Source: GCA-2726245 sp035513655 (GTDB lineage: Bacteria; Planctomycetota; Planctomycetia; Pirellulales; Pirellulaceae). Taken from it: a stretch of DNA of 10,886 bases. Location: assembly GCA_035513655.1 (NCBI GenBank), contig DATKBV010000038.1, forward strand, positions 1 through 10,886, in the 5' to 3' direction. A program made the position numbers and the translations under genes. Below are positions 1-5,847 of this stretch, piece after piece. Below the pieces are notes generated by a model, which saw nothing but the letters and a program-made list of their open reading frames with translations, was not told the DNA's origin and did not search any database. Each line of letters starts with the position of its first letter. Position 1 is the stretch's first letter.

Positions 1-1
1 C

Positions 2-1033
2 GATTGGGCGCTGGAGCGAGAGGCCTGGTTCGTCCCGGAACGCTTGGCGGAGCGATTCCCGGCAGAGTATTGGCAAGATGTGTTGCTCGTCTATCGGCTG
101 GCCGAGGCGAGACGGAAGGGTGGAGACGAGGCGGGAGCCGAGGAGGCGGCGAAATTGGCCTTGGGGATGAATCCGAACCAGTACGACGTTCATATCCAAA
201 TCGCACGTCACTTGCGTTACCAGCGGCAGATGTTTGGTTGGGCTGAAGCCGAATTTCGTCACGTCATCGAATCCGCCGGCGCATTAACTAGGCTCGAATT
301 GGTTGCGCGCGAACATTTGGCGGATATGCTGAGCGATCTTCAGCGTGAACAAGAAGCGGCGAAGGCACTCGAACCGTCGATCGCAATTGGCGATAAGGAC
401 CCCGCAGCCCTAGCATCCGCGTACGAGGCGCTTGGCCGCACGCCGTCGCCCTCGCCCGCCGAACTGCGTGCCCGGATCGACCACTGGCTCGGCATCCACT
501 TCGGCCGGGAAGGTGACATCGACAAGCAGAAGGTTCTCTTGCAAAAGGCGCTGGCGGTCAATGTCGAGGATATCGACATCGTCATCGCGTTACATGGCGT
601 TGCCGACGATGATCGGGGTTGGCGCGAGCAGGTCGACAATCTGCTCGGCGAGCATGTCCAGCGCATCGAGTCGCAAATGAAGGAACTGGCGCAAGTCATC
701 GCGACAAGCCAAGACCGAGACGTGCGTGAACTAGTGAGTGTGCAATTCGCCCAGAAGAACAACGAGTATGCCTGGTTGATCGGTAACACCGTTGGCGACT
801 ATCAAAAGGCCATAGCATGCAGCCAGAAGTCACTGGAGCTCATTTCTGATTCCTGGCCCTCCTGGCCCTATCAAGACACGCTGGGGCGTTGTTACTACGC
901 CGCCGGCGACTTTAAGAACGCAGTTCACTACCAGAAACTTGCGGTTGCGCAGGCTCCCTACCTGCAACAGATGCAGCGGCAGCTGAAGCTGTTTGAAGAC
1001 GCGCTCGCCAAGTCCGCATCCCAAGCCAATTGA
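2..1033 (+). CDS. TPR-repeat protein, 5' end outside window
   Basis: The frame is open from the first bases of the window to TGA at 1031-1033, giving 343 residues with no convincing start; the TTG at 44 lies inside continuous helical sequence and is unlikely to be the initiator. The protein is rich in Ala, Glu and Leu and reads as stacked helix pairs typical of tetratricopeptide repeats. The clearest repeat is near the C-terminus, with the pattern TLGRCYYAAGDFKNAVHYQK followed by LAVAQAP; an earlier one surrounds AEEAAKLALGMNP. TPR proteins are protein-binding scaffolds, and no catalytic motif is seen here. No signal peptide can be judged because the N-terminus is missing. The next gene starts 23 bases downstream on the same strand, so the two are probably co-transcribed. 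The partner and pathway cannot be inferred from this fragment. Confidence 0.8.
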   Translation, partial: DWALEREAWFVPERLAERFPAEYWQDVLLVYRLAEARRKGGDEAGAEEAAKLALGMNPNQYDVHIQIARHLRYQRQMFGWAEAEFRHVIESAGALTRLELVAREHLADMLSDLQREQEAAKALEPSIAIGDKDPAALASAYEALGRTPSPSPAELRARIDHWLGIHFGREGDIDKQKVLLQKALAVNVEDIDIVIALHGVADDDRGWREQVDNLLGEHVQRIESQMKELAQVIATSQDRDVRELVSVQFAQKNNEYAWLIGNTVGDYQKAIACSQKSLELISDSWPSWPYQDTLGRCYYAAGDFKNAVHYQKLAVAQAPYLQQMQRQLKLFEDALAKSASQAN

Positions 1034-1056
1034 ATTGAGTTGTCGGATCACCGTTG

Positions 1057-1554
1057 ATGCAGCCTCCACAACACAACCTGAACGCGTCTGTTCTTGTGAC
1101 AGCCGATCACACGGTCGAACCGGTGCGATACCAGACGGATACGGTATTGCATTGGGTTCTGCTCGGCGTTTCGTCGGCCGTTGTGCTGTTGGCGTTGCTG
1201 TTGCAAGTGCGAGGTGAGGAGCAGGTCGTTGTAAGAGGCATCGGCATCCCGCTGCCGGGCACATGTACGTTTAAGCAATATGTCGGAGCCGACTGTCCAG
1301 GCTGCGGACTGACTCGATGCTTCGTCAGCATGGGACATGGCCAACTCGAGCGGGCGTGGCACTTCAATCCCGTGGGAGTCGCTTTTTTCGCACTGGTGGC
1401 GAGCCAGATTCCGTTTCGCACGGTTCAGCTGTGGCGGCTGAAGAGCGGCGTGGACGAGATCCGTCTGGGTTGGTGGGGTTACTCGATGATGGCGATTGTA
1501 CTGGCCGCATTGCTTGTACAATGGATCGTCCGCATGATCCTGACTTTTCTGTGA
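1057..1554 (+). CDS. DUF2752 family membrane protein
   Basis: A 165-residue protein with three likely membrane segments, at about residues 32-51, 104-121 and 143-164. Between the first and second lies the family hallmark CPGCGLTR (residues 80-87) preceded by GTCTFKQYVGAD, which identifies DUF2752, a family of small membrane proteins of unknown function widespread in Bacteroidetes and Planctomycetes. The paired cysteines could bind metal or form a disulfide, but that is not established. I chose ATG at 1057; a TTG sits immediately before it at 1054 and would add one residue. No strong Shine-Dalgarno sequence is visible, so coupling to the upstream TPR gene is plausible. The following hydrolase gene begins only 8 bases after the stop, supporting a shared transcript. 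Confidence 0.85.
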   Translation: MQPPQHNLNASVLVTADHTVEPVRYQTDTVLHWVLLGVSSAVVLLALLLQVRGEEQVVVRGIGIPLPGTCTFKQYVGADCPGCGLTRCFVSMGHGQLERAWHFNPVGVAFFALVASQIPFRTVQLWRLKSGVDEIRLGWWGYSMMAIVLAALLVQWIVRMILTFL

Positions 1555-1562
1555 GGTGCTTG

Positions 1563-2366
1563 ATGAAGTCCATCCGGTTACACGACGCGACGCTGAACGT
1601 CGCGGATGTTGGAAGTGGTCCGATTCTGTTGCTCGTCCACGGCTTTCCACTGGATCATTCGATGTGGCGGTATCAACTCGAATCGCTCAGCGATGCATAC
1701 CGTGTCATTGCGCCCGACCTGCGCGGCTTCGGAACCAGCACGGGGGCAACCGATACGATCACGATGGAACAGTTAGCCGATGATCTGGCCGAGTTGCTCG
1801 ATCAGCTAGACATTAGGGAACCGATCACCTTCTGCGGCTTATCCATGGGGGGCTACGTCGCTTGGCAGTTCTGGAAGCGGCATGCGAGTCGGCTCGCTCG
1901 GCTGATTCTGTGCGACACGCGAGCGGCCGCGGATACGGAAGAAGCCGCAGGCGGCCGTTTGGTCATGGCCCAGCGCGTGTTGAGCGAAGGGAGCGCGATC
2001 ATCGCCGAGGCCATGCTGCCCAAGTTGTTCGCCGAGGCGACGGTTCGCGAGCAAGCCGACACCGTTGAGGCAACTCGGCAAGTGATGCAAGCCGCTGTGC
2101 CACTCGCAGTCGCAGGTGCGTTACGCGGCATGGCACAGCGAGTCGACATGACGAGCGAGCTGCCCAAGATCGATGTCCCGACGCTGGTGATTTGTGGCGA
2201 GCAGGACGCGATTGTGACCGTTGACGAAATGAGCTCGATTGCGGACGCTCTGCCCGATGCAAATTTTGTCGAAGTGCCTGGTGCCGGACACATGTCGCCA
2301 TTGGAAGACCCGATTACGGTCAATGCGGCGATTCGCAAGTTTCTCGCCGATGCTCCGCCGGGCTAA
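1563..2366 (+). CDS. alpha/beta hydrolase (serine hydrolase)
   Basis: A 267-residue single-domain alpha/beta-hydrolase of normal family length. The oxyanion-hole motif HGFPLDHSMW begins at residue 26, the PDLRGFG turn is at 51-57, and the nucleophile elbow GLSMGG places Ser94 as catalytic serine. Asp215 (in GEQDAIV) and His243 (in GAGHMSPLE) complete the triad. Such proteins hydrolyse esters, lactones or C-C bonds; this one resembles the 3-oxoadipate enol-lactonase/esterase-like group, but the substrate cannot be read from sequence. It has no signal peptide, so it is expected in the cytoplasm. The start is ATG at 1563, preceded by GAGG at 1553-1556, which overlaps the stop codon of the DUF2752 gene. 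It appears to be the last gene of its run; no T-tailed hairpin is visible downstream. Confidence 0.92.
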   Translation: MKSIRLHDATLNVADVGSGPILLLVHGFPLDHSMWRYQLESLSDAYRVIAPDLRGFGTSTGATDTITMEQLADDLAELLDQLDIREPITFCGLSMGGYVAWQFWKRHASRLARLILCDTRAAADTEEAAGGRLVMAQRVLSEGSAIIAEAMLPKLFAEATVREQADTVEATRQVMQAAVPLAVAGALRGMAQRVDMTSELPKIDVPTLVICGEQDAIVTVDEMSSIADALPDANFVEVPGAGHMSPLEDPITVNAAIRKFLADAPPG

Positions 2367-2405
2367 AAATGACATATTTGGTCGTTAAATGGGCCGTTGA
2401 AGTCC

Positions 2406-2450
2406 GCGCGCATTATCGCACAATCGCGCCATTTGCCGCACACGGCGAAT
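2406..2450. promoter_or_regulatory. Two adjacent imperfect dyads, candidate activator sites
   Basis: Two inverted repeats lie side by side in the 235-base gap. The first has arms GCGCGCATT (2406-2414) and AATCGCGC (2422-2429), complementary except for one extra C. The second, 2431-2450, has 7 of 8 pairs around a CACA centre (ATTTGCCG / CGGCGAAT). They end about 65 bases before the -24 element of the sigma-54 promoter at 2515. Enhancer-binding proteins usually bind paired dyads at about this distance, so they are candidate upstream activating sites; this is inference. No enhancer-binding protein gene is in the window. Confidence 0.35.
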
Positions 2451-2514
2451 GCTACAGAGCCCCCCGTCGGTACAGCCCGACCTCCAAACTCTATGAATCG
2501 ATGTGTGCGCACTC

Positions 2515-2530
2515 TGGCGCGCACTTTGCA
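2515..2530 (+). promoter_or_regulatory. Sigma-54 (-24/-12) promoter
   Basis: The sequence TGGCGCGCACTTTGCA matches the RpoN consensus TGGCACG-N4-TTGCW with a single change (A to G at the fifth base). The invariant GG (2516-2517) and GC (2528-2529) are exactly ten bases apart. It points toward the small membrane protein gene, with transcription expected to begin near 2540 and a leader of about 60 bases before ATG 2602. It would make the membrane protein/kinase operon depend on RpoN and an enhancer-binding protein. The rest of this 235-base gap carries no gene. Confidence 0.6.
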
Positions 2531-2601
2531 CCGTGATAGTCAAAGAACGCCGATTACTCAGAAACACAGAGTTCTCTCAGTTGCCGATAAGGAGGTGCGT
2601 C

Positions 2602-2886
2602 ATGTTAGTTCGACAACACGTACACGAGCACACGGAATGGGAACTGTTTAAATGGATGATCCTCATCGCCTTGGCTTCCGTCATCGCTTTGGGGGTGCTA
2701 ACCAGCGTGGCAGGAGCTGCGGATCTTAGTAAGATCGTCCGCGAGCCGGCACCGCTACCGAGCGAGGTTGAAGATTTGGCAGCGCCGATGGGAGAGTTGC
2801 GGGTTGAGGAACCGCCTCCGGTAGCCGATTTGGCATTCAGAGTCTGGCAAGTTATCGGCTATTCACACCCGCACCAGGCAACTTGA
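2602..2886 (+). CDS. Small single-pass membrane protein
   Basis: A 94-residue protein I do not recognise. The start at ATG 2602 is fixed by a strong AAGGAGG at 2589-2595; a longer in-frame reading from 2503 would run across the sigma-54 site and the predicted transcription start. The N-terminus has alternating histidines (H6, H8, H10) followed by aromatic residues, then one hydrophobic stretch (about 19-40) ending in AGAA, which could be a membrane anchor or a late signal-peptide cleavage site. The rest is acidic and proline-rich (PAPLPSEVEDL, EEPPPVADL). Its TGA (2884-2886) overlaps the ATG of the globin-coupled kinase, so translation is probably coupled and the two products may act together. 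Metal or heme binding by the HxHxH cluster is only a speculation. Confidence 0.72.
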   Translation: MLVRQHVHEHTEWELFKWMILIALASVIALGVLTSVAGAADLSKIVREPAPLPSEVEDLAAPMGELRVEEPPPVADLAFRVWQVIGYSHPHQAT

Positions 2887-4463
2887 TGAGCGAACCGAAT
2901 ATTCCAAATGGCTTGGCGGAACGATATCGGCGGATGCAGCGCTATGTTGGTTGGAGCGATGAGGATGCCTCTCGCGTACTTGAAGTCGCACCGCTGGTTC
3001 GCGGGTCTTTCGAGGCGTTGATCGAGGATTTCTACGCGACAATCGAAACCGAGCCACAAGCGGCGAAAGTCATCACGGGCGGGCGAGAGCAAGTCAACCG
3101 GCTTAAGGGGACCCTGTGTCGCTGGCTGGAAGATTTGTTTCACGGCCCGTGGTCCGGCGACTATGCCGCTGCTCGCTGGCGCGTGGGCTGGCGGCACGTC
3201 GAGATCGGTTTGGAATCCGTCTTTACCGCCGTCGCCTTTTCTCGGTTGAGACACGGTTTGACGCGAGTCATCGAACAGAACTGGTCTGGCGATCTCATTA
3301 CGATGCAAGCGACTTTGCAGTCCGTGCATCGTTTGCTGGACCTGGACTTGGCGATCATTCAAGACGCGTACGAAGCTGAGTATGTGGCTCGTCAGCGCCG
3401 ATCTGTTGAGCAACGAAGCGAGGCCGCTTTTCGGCGTTTGGTCGAGGCAGCGGGAAGCATGATCGTCATCTTGCGGTCGGATCAGACGATCGCCTATTTC
3501 AACCCGTATGCCGAAACGCTCACCAGCTATGCGGCCTCAGCAGTCCATGGAAAGCATTATGCCGATTTGTTTCTGCCTGAGCGCGAGCGTTTAGAATTCC
3601 TGGCACAGTTCGCCGCCAATCAAGCGGGCCAACCAACACTTGGTTATGAGAGCACGATTCGATGCCGAGACGGAAGCGAGCGGTGTTTGGTTTGGAACGC
3701 CCAACGGCTTGATGACTTTGAAGGTGCCCCCGCGATTCTCGCCGTGGGACAGGATATTACAGATCGAAAGGCCGCCGAGGATCGAGCTCTTCAGAGCGAG
3801 CGACTGGCCGCTATCGGCCAGACCATCACCGGACTGGCTCACGAAAGCCGTAACGCATTTCAGCGCAGCCAAGCCTGTCTCGAACTGTTGTCACTTGAAT
3901 TGGAAGGCCGTCCCGAGGAATTAGAGCTCGTCTCGCGAATCCAACGGGCACTCGATCACCTCCATCGACTGTACGAAGAGGTGCGTGACTATGCCGCTCC
4001 GATCAAGCTCGACCGTCAGCTGTGCCATCTGGCGCACCTGTGGCGAGACGCATGGTCTCACTTGGAACTGAGTCGAGCCGGAAAGGAAGTCAAACTTCAA
4101 GAGTCAGTTAGCTGTGTTAATTTGAATTCGCACGTCGATTGGTTCGCCCTTGGACAAGTGTTTCGAAACATCTTCGAGAATTCTATCGCGGCGTGCCCTG
4201 AGCCCGGAAATATCTGGGTGAATTGTAGTGAGGCGTCGCTGGGTGATCAGCCCGCCATCTCAATCCGCATTCGGGACAATGGAGCAGGCATTCCGAGCGA
4301 CGCGCGCGGGCGAGTCTTCGATGCATTCTTTACAACGAAGACGAAGGGGACGGGGCTTGGCATGGCGATTGCAAGACGAATCGTCGAAGCACACGGCGGC
4401 GCGATCGAGTTGGGCGACCAAGACCAAGGTGCCGAGTTCGTGATCGTGTTGCCGCGTTCGTAG
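2886..4463 (+). CDS. Globin-coupled sensor histidine kinase (protoglobin-PAS-HisKA-HATPase)
   Basis: A 525-residue soluble histidine kinase without membrane segments. Residues about 14-165 form a protoglobin/globin-coupled-sensor domain: DFYATI supplies a candidate distal Tyr50, VGWRHVEIGL supplies the proximal heme ligand His104, and LDLDLAIIQDAYEAEY closes the fold, all in the order known from the aerotaxis sensor HemAT. Residues 180-297 are a PAS domain ending in the DITDRK linker. The HisKA H-box is GLAHESRN with phospho-acceptor His319; it lacks the usual proline after the histidine. The ATPase domain shows the N-box NIFEN (Asn428, Asn432), DNGAGIP (Asp464) and TKGTGLGMAIARRIVEAHGG. It should sense O2, or NO or CO, through heme and phosphorylate a response regulator, the obvious partner being the gene at 4650. 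The start ATG overlaps the preceding stop (TGATG), and no independent ribosome site is seen. Confidence 0.93.
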   Translation: MSEPNIPNGLAERYRRMQRYVGWSDEDASRVLEVAPLVRGSFEALIEDFYATIETEPQAAKVITGGREQVNRLKGTLCRWLEDLFHGPWSGDYAAARWRVGWRHVEIGLESVFTAVAFSRLRHGLTRVIEQNWSGDLITMQATLQSVHRLLDLDLAIIQDAYEAEYVARQRRSVEQRSEAAFRRLVEAAGSMIVILRSDQTIAYFNPYAETLTSYAASAVHGKHYADLFLPERERLEFLAQFAANQAGQPTLGYESTIRCRDGSERCLVWNAQRLDDFEGAPAILAVGQDITDRKAAEDRALQSERLAAIGQTITGLAHESRNAFQRSQACLELLSLELEGRPEELELVSRIQRALDHLHRLYEEVRDYAAPIKLDRQLCHLAHLWRDAWSHLELSRAGKEVKLQESVSCVNLNSHVDWFALGQVFRNIFENSIAACPEPGNIWVNCSEASLGDQPAISIRIRDNGAGIPSDARGRVFDAFFTTKTKGTGLGMAIARRIVEAHGGAIELGDQDQGAEFVIVLPRS

Positions 4464-4491
4464 AAATTGCACTCGCTGTGGTTTCCTGTCC

Positions 4492-4590
4492 GAGGCTGTG
4501 AAAAAATGGGACTGGCTCCGAGCGGATGTCGGTGTTTTGCAAGGACTTCGCATGGCTGCGAGGTGCCTGTCCCAATTTTTTCACAGCCTC
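4492..4590. repeat. 99-bp palindromic repeat (MITE/REP-like)
   Basis: The ends form a near-perfect inverted repeat. The left arm, 4492-4512, starts GAGGCTGTGAAAAAA and ends TGGGAC. The right arm, 4569-4590, is its complement with one extra base. Complementarity continues inward with scattered mismatches (GGGACTGGC-CC at left, GG-GCCTGTCCC at right), so the whole unit can fold into one long hairpin. It carries no gene and sits between the kinase and the response regulator. This resembles a non-autonomous mobile or REP-type palindrome; family membership is inference. The A6/T6 tracts with the stem could also weaken read-through from the kinase into the regulator. Confidence 0.7.
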
Positions 4591-4649
4591 TCCCAGCAGA
4601 TTTTGCGCATAGTGTGTCGAATAAGGCACCCGCGACGGCAAGGAACACG

Positions 4650-5108
4650 ATGGAATTACGACTTCGCATAGCGGTTGCTGACGACGAGCCGGATATGCGC
4701 GAATACTTCGAAAAGATGTTGCCGCGGCTCGGACACGAAGTAGTTTCCGTCGCGGAGACCGGCCGCCAGTTGGTCGAACATTGCGAGACTCTGAAGCCAG
4801 ACCTCGTTATCACGGACATCAAGATGCCTGACATGGATGGAATCGAAGCCGCCGCCGCCATCTATCAAAAGCATACCATTCCCGTGATTTTGGTCTCGGC
4901 ATTTCACAATCGCGACCTGATCGAGCGGGCCGAGAGTGACCACATCATGGCCTATCTTGTAAAGCCCATAAAACAAGCCGATCTGGAGCCAGCGATCGCG
5001 TTGGCACGTAAACGATTCGTACAGTTTGAAGCCTTACGGCGCGAAACTGCGGACACTAGGCAAACGCTGGAAGATCACAAGATCGTCGAGGGGCGACGGA
5101 GATCCTGA
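4650..5108 (+). CDS. Response regulator, receiver domain; ANTAR output domain cut off by frameshift
   Basis: The surviving product is 152 residues. The receiver domain is complete: acidic pair Asp11/Asp12, phospho-acceptor Asp56 in ITDIKMPDMDG, Ser83, and Lys105 in YLVKPI. It is followed by the coiled linker FEALRRETADTRQTLEDHKIVE, which in AmiR/NasR-type regulators leads directly into an RNA-binding ANTAR domain. Here the frame departs at the G run 5090-5093 and ends after GRRRS at TGA 5106-5108. The ANTAR sequence continues in another frame (separate entry). The start is ATG 4650 with AAGGAA at 4640-4645; upstream in-frame codons back to 4467 cross the palindromic repeat and are not part of a receiver fold. 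It lies 186 bases after the kinase and is its likely phosphorylation partner. With the output lost, it may act only as a phosphate sink, or be decaying. Confidence 0.88.
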   Translation: MELRLRIAVADDEPDMREYFEKMLPRLGHEVVSVAETGRQLVEHCETLKPDLVITDIKMPDMDGIEAAAAIYQKHTIPVILVSAFHNRDLIERAESDHIMAYLVKPIKQADLEPAIALARKRFVQFEALRRETADTRQTLEDHKIVEGRRRS

Positions 5109-5257
5109 TGCGGCGGACGGGGTTGGAAACTGCTTTCACGCGATTCCGGTGACTTGCTAGCGACAAGAATCTGCGGATGGCGGAAATTGCACGGACGATC
5201 GTGCTCGCGGACGAAACACTTACGACCAGCTGCCTAAGCAACACCAAAGTTCCATAA
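5093..5257 (+). pseudogene. ANTAR domain remnant of the upstream response regulator
   Basis: Read in the frame beginning at 5093, the DNA encodes ATEILMRRTGLETAFTRFR, then TGA at 5150-5152, then LASDKNLRMAEIARTIVLAD and ETL, ending at TAA 5255-5257. This is a clear ANTAR domain: ERAKGILMRRTGL and LASDKN are family hallmarks. Restoring one base in the G run joins it to the receiver and gives a protein of about 200 residues, the normal length for this regulator class. The in-frame TGA between TRFR and LASDKN is a second lesion, and the GLETAF stretch is about two residues shorter than usual. Two independent defects favour true decay over a single sequencing error, although homopolymer miscalling at the GGGG could explain the first. 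ANTAR domains bind paired RNA hairpins to prevent termination. Confidence 0.8.
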
Positions 5258-5488
5258 ATGCAGTTGACTCACAATGGCAGTCGGATAGATTGAGACTGAT
5301 CGATCATTCACGACGAAAGATTTGATCAGGCGGATTTCGGCAGCAGGGTCCACAACCCTTATGACACGTGATTGAAGACCACTGCCAAAGAGATGCCTGC
5401 GACGCGAGGATAAACGCGCCGCACGCGGCTAAGACGGCTGCTGGAACAATGGAAGTTACGTTCGCCCCCAGCCTATAGGAGCCGAGTT
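5258..5488. other. Gene-free leader before the BON gene
   Basis: These 231 bases, which with the ANTAR remnant make a 380-base stretch without an intact gene, hold no credible reading frame. Visible structure is limited to a perfect 10-base palindrome TGATCGATCA (5297-5306), the overlapping FNR-like dyad reported separately, and a short GCCGC-AC-GCGGC stem in 5419-5430. No near-consensus sigma-54 or sigma-70 promoter was found. Confidence 0.5.
5290..5303. promoter_or_regulatory. Weak FNR/CRP-type dyad
   Basis: TTGAGACTGATCGA matches 8 of the 10 defined positions of the FNR box TTGAT-N4-ATCAA, with symmetric changes in each half-site. It lies about 190 bases before the BON start codon. A match this good has roughly a one-in-ten chance of turning up in a gap of this size, so it is only suggestive; interest comes from the heme-sensor kinase next door. 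Confidence 0.15.
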
Positions 5489-5755
5489 ATGGCGACATCG
5501 ACCAAGTCAAAGATCGCACCCCTTCTCGACCAAGTGTCCACATCATCCATTGATGTAGAATCGCAAATTCGAGAGAAGCTGCACTTTACGCAACACGCCG
5601 CGCTGCGTTGCGTCACCTACGCCGTCGAGGGAGACACCGTAGTGCTGCATGGGCGCGTTCCTTCGTACTACTTAAAGCAATTGGCCCAGGTGAAGGTGAC
5701 ATGCGTCCCGGGCATTGAACGTGTGGATAATCGGATCGAAGTGGCCGTGAACTAA
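5489..5755 (+). CDS. Small BON-domain protein
   Basis: An 88-residue protein that is almost entirely one BON domain (about residues 21-88): an N-terminal helix SIDVESQIREKL, then the strand-turn-helix core GDTVVLHGRVPSYYLKQLAQ with the conserved Gly55, and the closing strand GIERVDNRIEVAV. BON domains are thought to bind phospholipid surfaces or to act as adaptors, as in OsmY and Kbp. There is no signal peptide, so a cytoplasmic role is likely, unlike periplasmic OsmY. The start ATG 5489 has AGGAG at 5477-5481. It has its own leader and stands alone, converging on the sulfatase gene. A link to the kinase operon rests only on proximity. Confidence 0.88.
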   Translation: MATSTKSKIAPLLDQVSTSSIDVESQIREKLHFTQHAALRCVTYAVEGDTVVLHGRVPSYYLKQLAQVKVTCVPGIERVDNRIEVAVN

Positions 5756-5767
5756 GCCTCCGTCAGT

Positions 5768-5838
5768 AGGATGGACTTCTCGTCCGTGCCCCTTTTTTCT
5801 CGCCGACGAGTTGGGGACGGACTGAAAGAGTCCACCCC
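5768..5838. repeat. Double-hairpin inverted repeat between convergent genes
   Basis: The left arm (5768-5792) contains ATGGACTTCTCGTCCGTGCCCC and the right arm (5813-5838) is its imperfect complement, GGGGACGGACT...AGTCCACCCC. Each arm can also fold alone (GGAC-TTCTC-GTCC, and GGACT-GAAAG-AGTCC). The loop holds T6 (5793-5798) and a small CTCG-CCGA-CGAG stem. The position between the BON stop and the sulfatase stop fits a shared termination region for both strands, but no stem is followed directly by a T-run in the usual way on either strand. A REP-like repeated element is an equally good reading. Confidence 0.6.
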
Positions 5839-5847
5839 AACGGCGTA

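Noticed and set aside
1048..1650. 200-codon open frame on the minus strand
   Set aside because: It runs opposite the DUF2752 gene and the hydrolase start, both of which have clear family motifs.
2503..2601. Longer start for the small membrane protein
   Set aside because: It overlaps the sigma-54 promoter and lies before the predicted transcript start; the AAGGAGG at 2589 points clearly to ATG 2602.
2859..3413. 184-codon open frame on the minus strand
   Set aside because: It lies wholly opposite the protoglobin part of the kinase, has no recognisable domain, and is explained by base composition of the real gene.
4467..4649. N-terminal extension of the response regulator
   Set aside because: It would translate the palindromic repeat, has no ribosome site, and the receiver fold with AAGGAA spacing fits ATG 4650.
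5088..5152. Programmed -1 frameshift at the GGGG run that would join receiver and ANTAR in one product
   Set aside because: A one-base slip back after GGG does enter the ANTAR frame, but there is no canonical slippery heptamer and the in-frame TGA at 5150 would still stop translation before the second half of the domain.
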